IMG/VR virus record: IMGVR_UViG_3300033148_004975
Span: 1 to 52,560 of that record
Length of the DNA stretch: 52,560 bases
DNA from: a virus
Direction: 5' to 3' (one strand)
Positions 51,949 to 52,560 of the stretch are shown in pieces (position 1 is the first letter of the stretch; each line of letters starts with the position of its first letter). The notes below the pieces were generated by a model, which did not search any database, was not told the origin of the DNA, and saw only the letters and a list, made by a program, of their open reading frames with translations. Both the position numbers and the translations under genes were made by a program.

Positions 51949-52560
51949 GTGCAAAATTGCATTACATATATATATGCTGGAGAATTTTCTTATGGATTAT
52001 GTTGGTGGACGCCCAAATTAAGATTTATATCAAATACCAAATTCAGTAAATATTACAAAATAGCATTTGATTATAATGGTAGAAATGGCTTATATAAAGA
52101 TTTTGTAGATTTATTTATACCATATGATAAAGATACGGAATTAAAATTGGGATGGCCAACATGTGGCGGAACTAGAGATAAAAAAAGTGGCTGTCCATTT
52201 ACTGAAATTACTGATCCAGCAGCATTATCCTTTTCTCAATCAATACTTAATGACCGCAACATTCAACTTTCTCAAATTGTTACTGCTAGCAATATACATA
52301 AATTTTGTGGTGATAGATGGAATTTACTTGGTACACGTCCAACACTTGAAGAAAACCCAATAGGTCAATATAAATATCTAGATGCACCAAAACATATACA
52401 TAATAGGATACAACAAGAATTATCAGAAAATCTAAATATGGATAGACCAACAATAGCAATTATGGCTAGGGTACGTAATAGATTAGAACATGAAGATGGA
52501 GAAAATTGGCCTAAAGAAAAATGGCAAATATTAATAGATAAGATTCTCAATATATTAAAT
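51949..52560 (+). CDS. Partial protein, possibly a glycosyltransferase (GT-9-like), cut by the window end
   Basis: A frame without stops from a GTG at 51949 to the end of the window (204 codons). AAAGG sits 8 bases before the GTG. The protein starts CITYIYAGEFSYGLCWW and near the cut has IAIMARVRNR followed by ENWPKEKWQILIDKI, the pattern of GT-9-type heptosyltransferase-like donor domains. The first ATG-led reading in this span is only an alternative-frame shadow. The call rests on the tail motif. Confidence 0.5.
   Translation, partial: MQNCITYIYAGEFSYGLCWWTPKLRFISNTKFSKYYKIAFDYNGRNGLYKDFVDLFIPYDKDTELKLGWPTCGGTRDKKSGCPFTEITDPAALSFSQSILNDRNIQLSQIVTASNIHKFCGDRWNLLGTRPTLEENPIGQYKYLDAPKHIHNRIQQELSENLNMDRPTIAIMARVRNRLEHEDGENWPKEKWQILIDKILNILN

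Noticed and set aside
1-52560. CRISPR arrays, insertion sequences, integrase or attachment sites
   Set aside because: No regularly spaced repeats, transposase or recombinase motifs, or matching direct repeats at plausible borders were seen.

Overview
This 52.6 kb window looks like part of the genome of a large tailed bacteriophage with low-GC DNA. Every gene I can support lies on the + strand. Genes are tightly packed, often joined by TAATG or ATGA overlaps. TAA, TAG and TGA all end genes, so the standard bacterial code is in use. Strong Shine-Dalgarno sequences (AAGGAG, GGAGG) stand before several unlinked genes, so the host probably uses the usual 16S anti-SD. No tRNA, CRISPR array, integrase or transposase was seen, and only one gene (16168) even hints at a virion protein. 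The host cannot be named from the sequence.

Layout. 1-4.8 kb: a tandem pair of unknown paralogs (the first frameshifted), an M28-like peptidase, a DUF932 protein, a strong terminator, a zinc-ribbon protein and a cytidine-deaminase-fold protein. 4.8-5.5 kb: the only long non-coding stretch, rich in inverted repeats, with a consensus-like promoter and a leader of about 290 nt. 5.5-12.4 kb: a DarG/TARG1-like macrodomain, a broken nucleotidyltransferase, dUTPase, a membrane-anchored deoxyribosyltransferase-like protein, duplicated zinc-ribbon miniproteins, two SSBs and a glycosyltransferase. 12.4-17.2 kb: an RNA ligase, a sigma-70-like factor, a ClpP-like protease interrupted by an in-frame TGA, a possible structural protein and a terminator. 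17.2-26.5 kb: dCMP deaminase, class II ribonucleotide reductase, a sulfotransferase, a polynucleotide-kinase-like protein, a DNA methyltransferase with an altered catalytic motif, and small proteins. 26.5-40.4 kb: the replication and recombination block: RecA, nuclease, thymidylate synthase, DnaB-like helicase, primase, dNMP kinase, Cas4/RecB-like nuclease and a DNA polymerase III alpha subunit split into two genes by three intervening genes. 40.4-52.6 kb: a glycan island with about nine glycosyltransferase-like genes, two methyltransferases and a GDP-fucose-synthase-like epimerase.

How the parts fit. dUTPase, dCMP deaminase, thymidylate synthase, class II RNR and dNMP kinase form a nearly self-sufficient dNTP supply for the phage-coded replisome (primase, helicase, bacterial-type replicase, proofreading exonuclease, SSBs, RecA). 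RNA ligase and the kinase suggest RNA repair. The macrodomain may reverse ADP-ribosylation by a host defence. The glycan island could decorate virions or alter the host surface.

The points most worth checking are the split replicase, the structured region at 4.8-5.5 kb driving the macrodomain gene, and three genes whose reading frames are broken inside recognisable domains.
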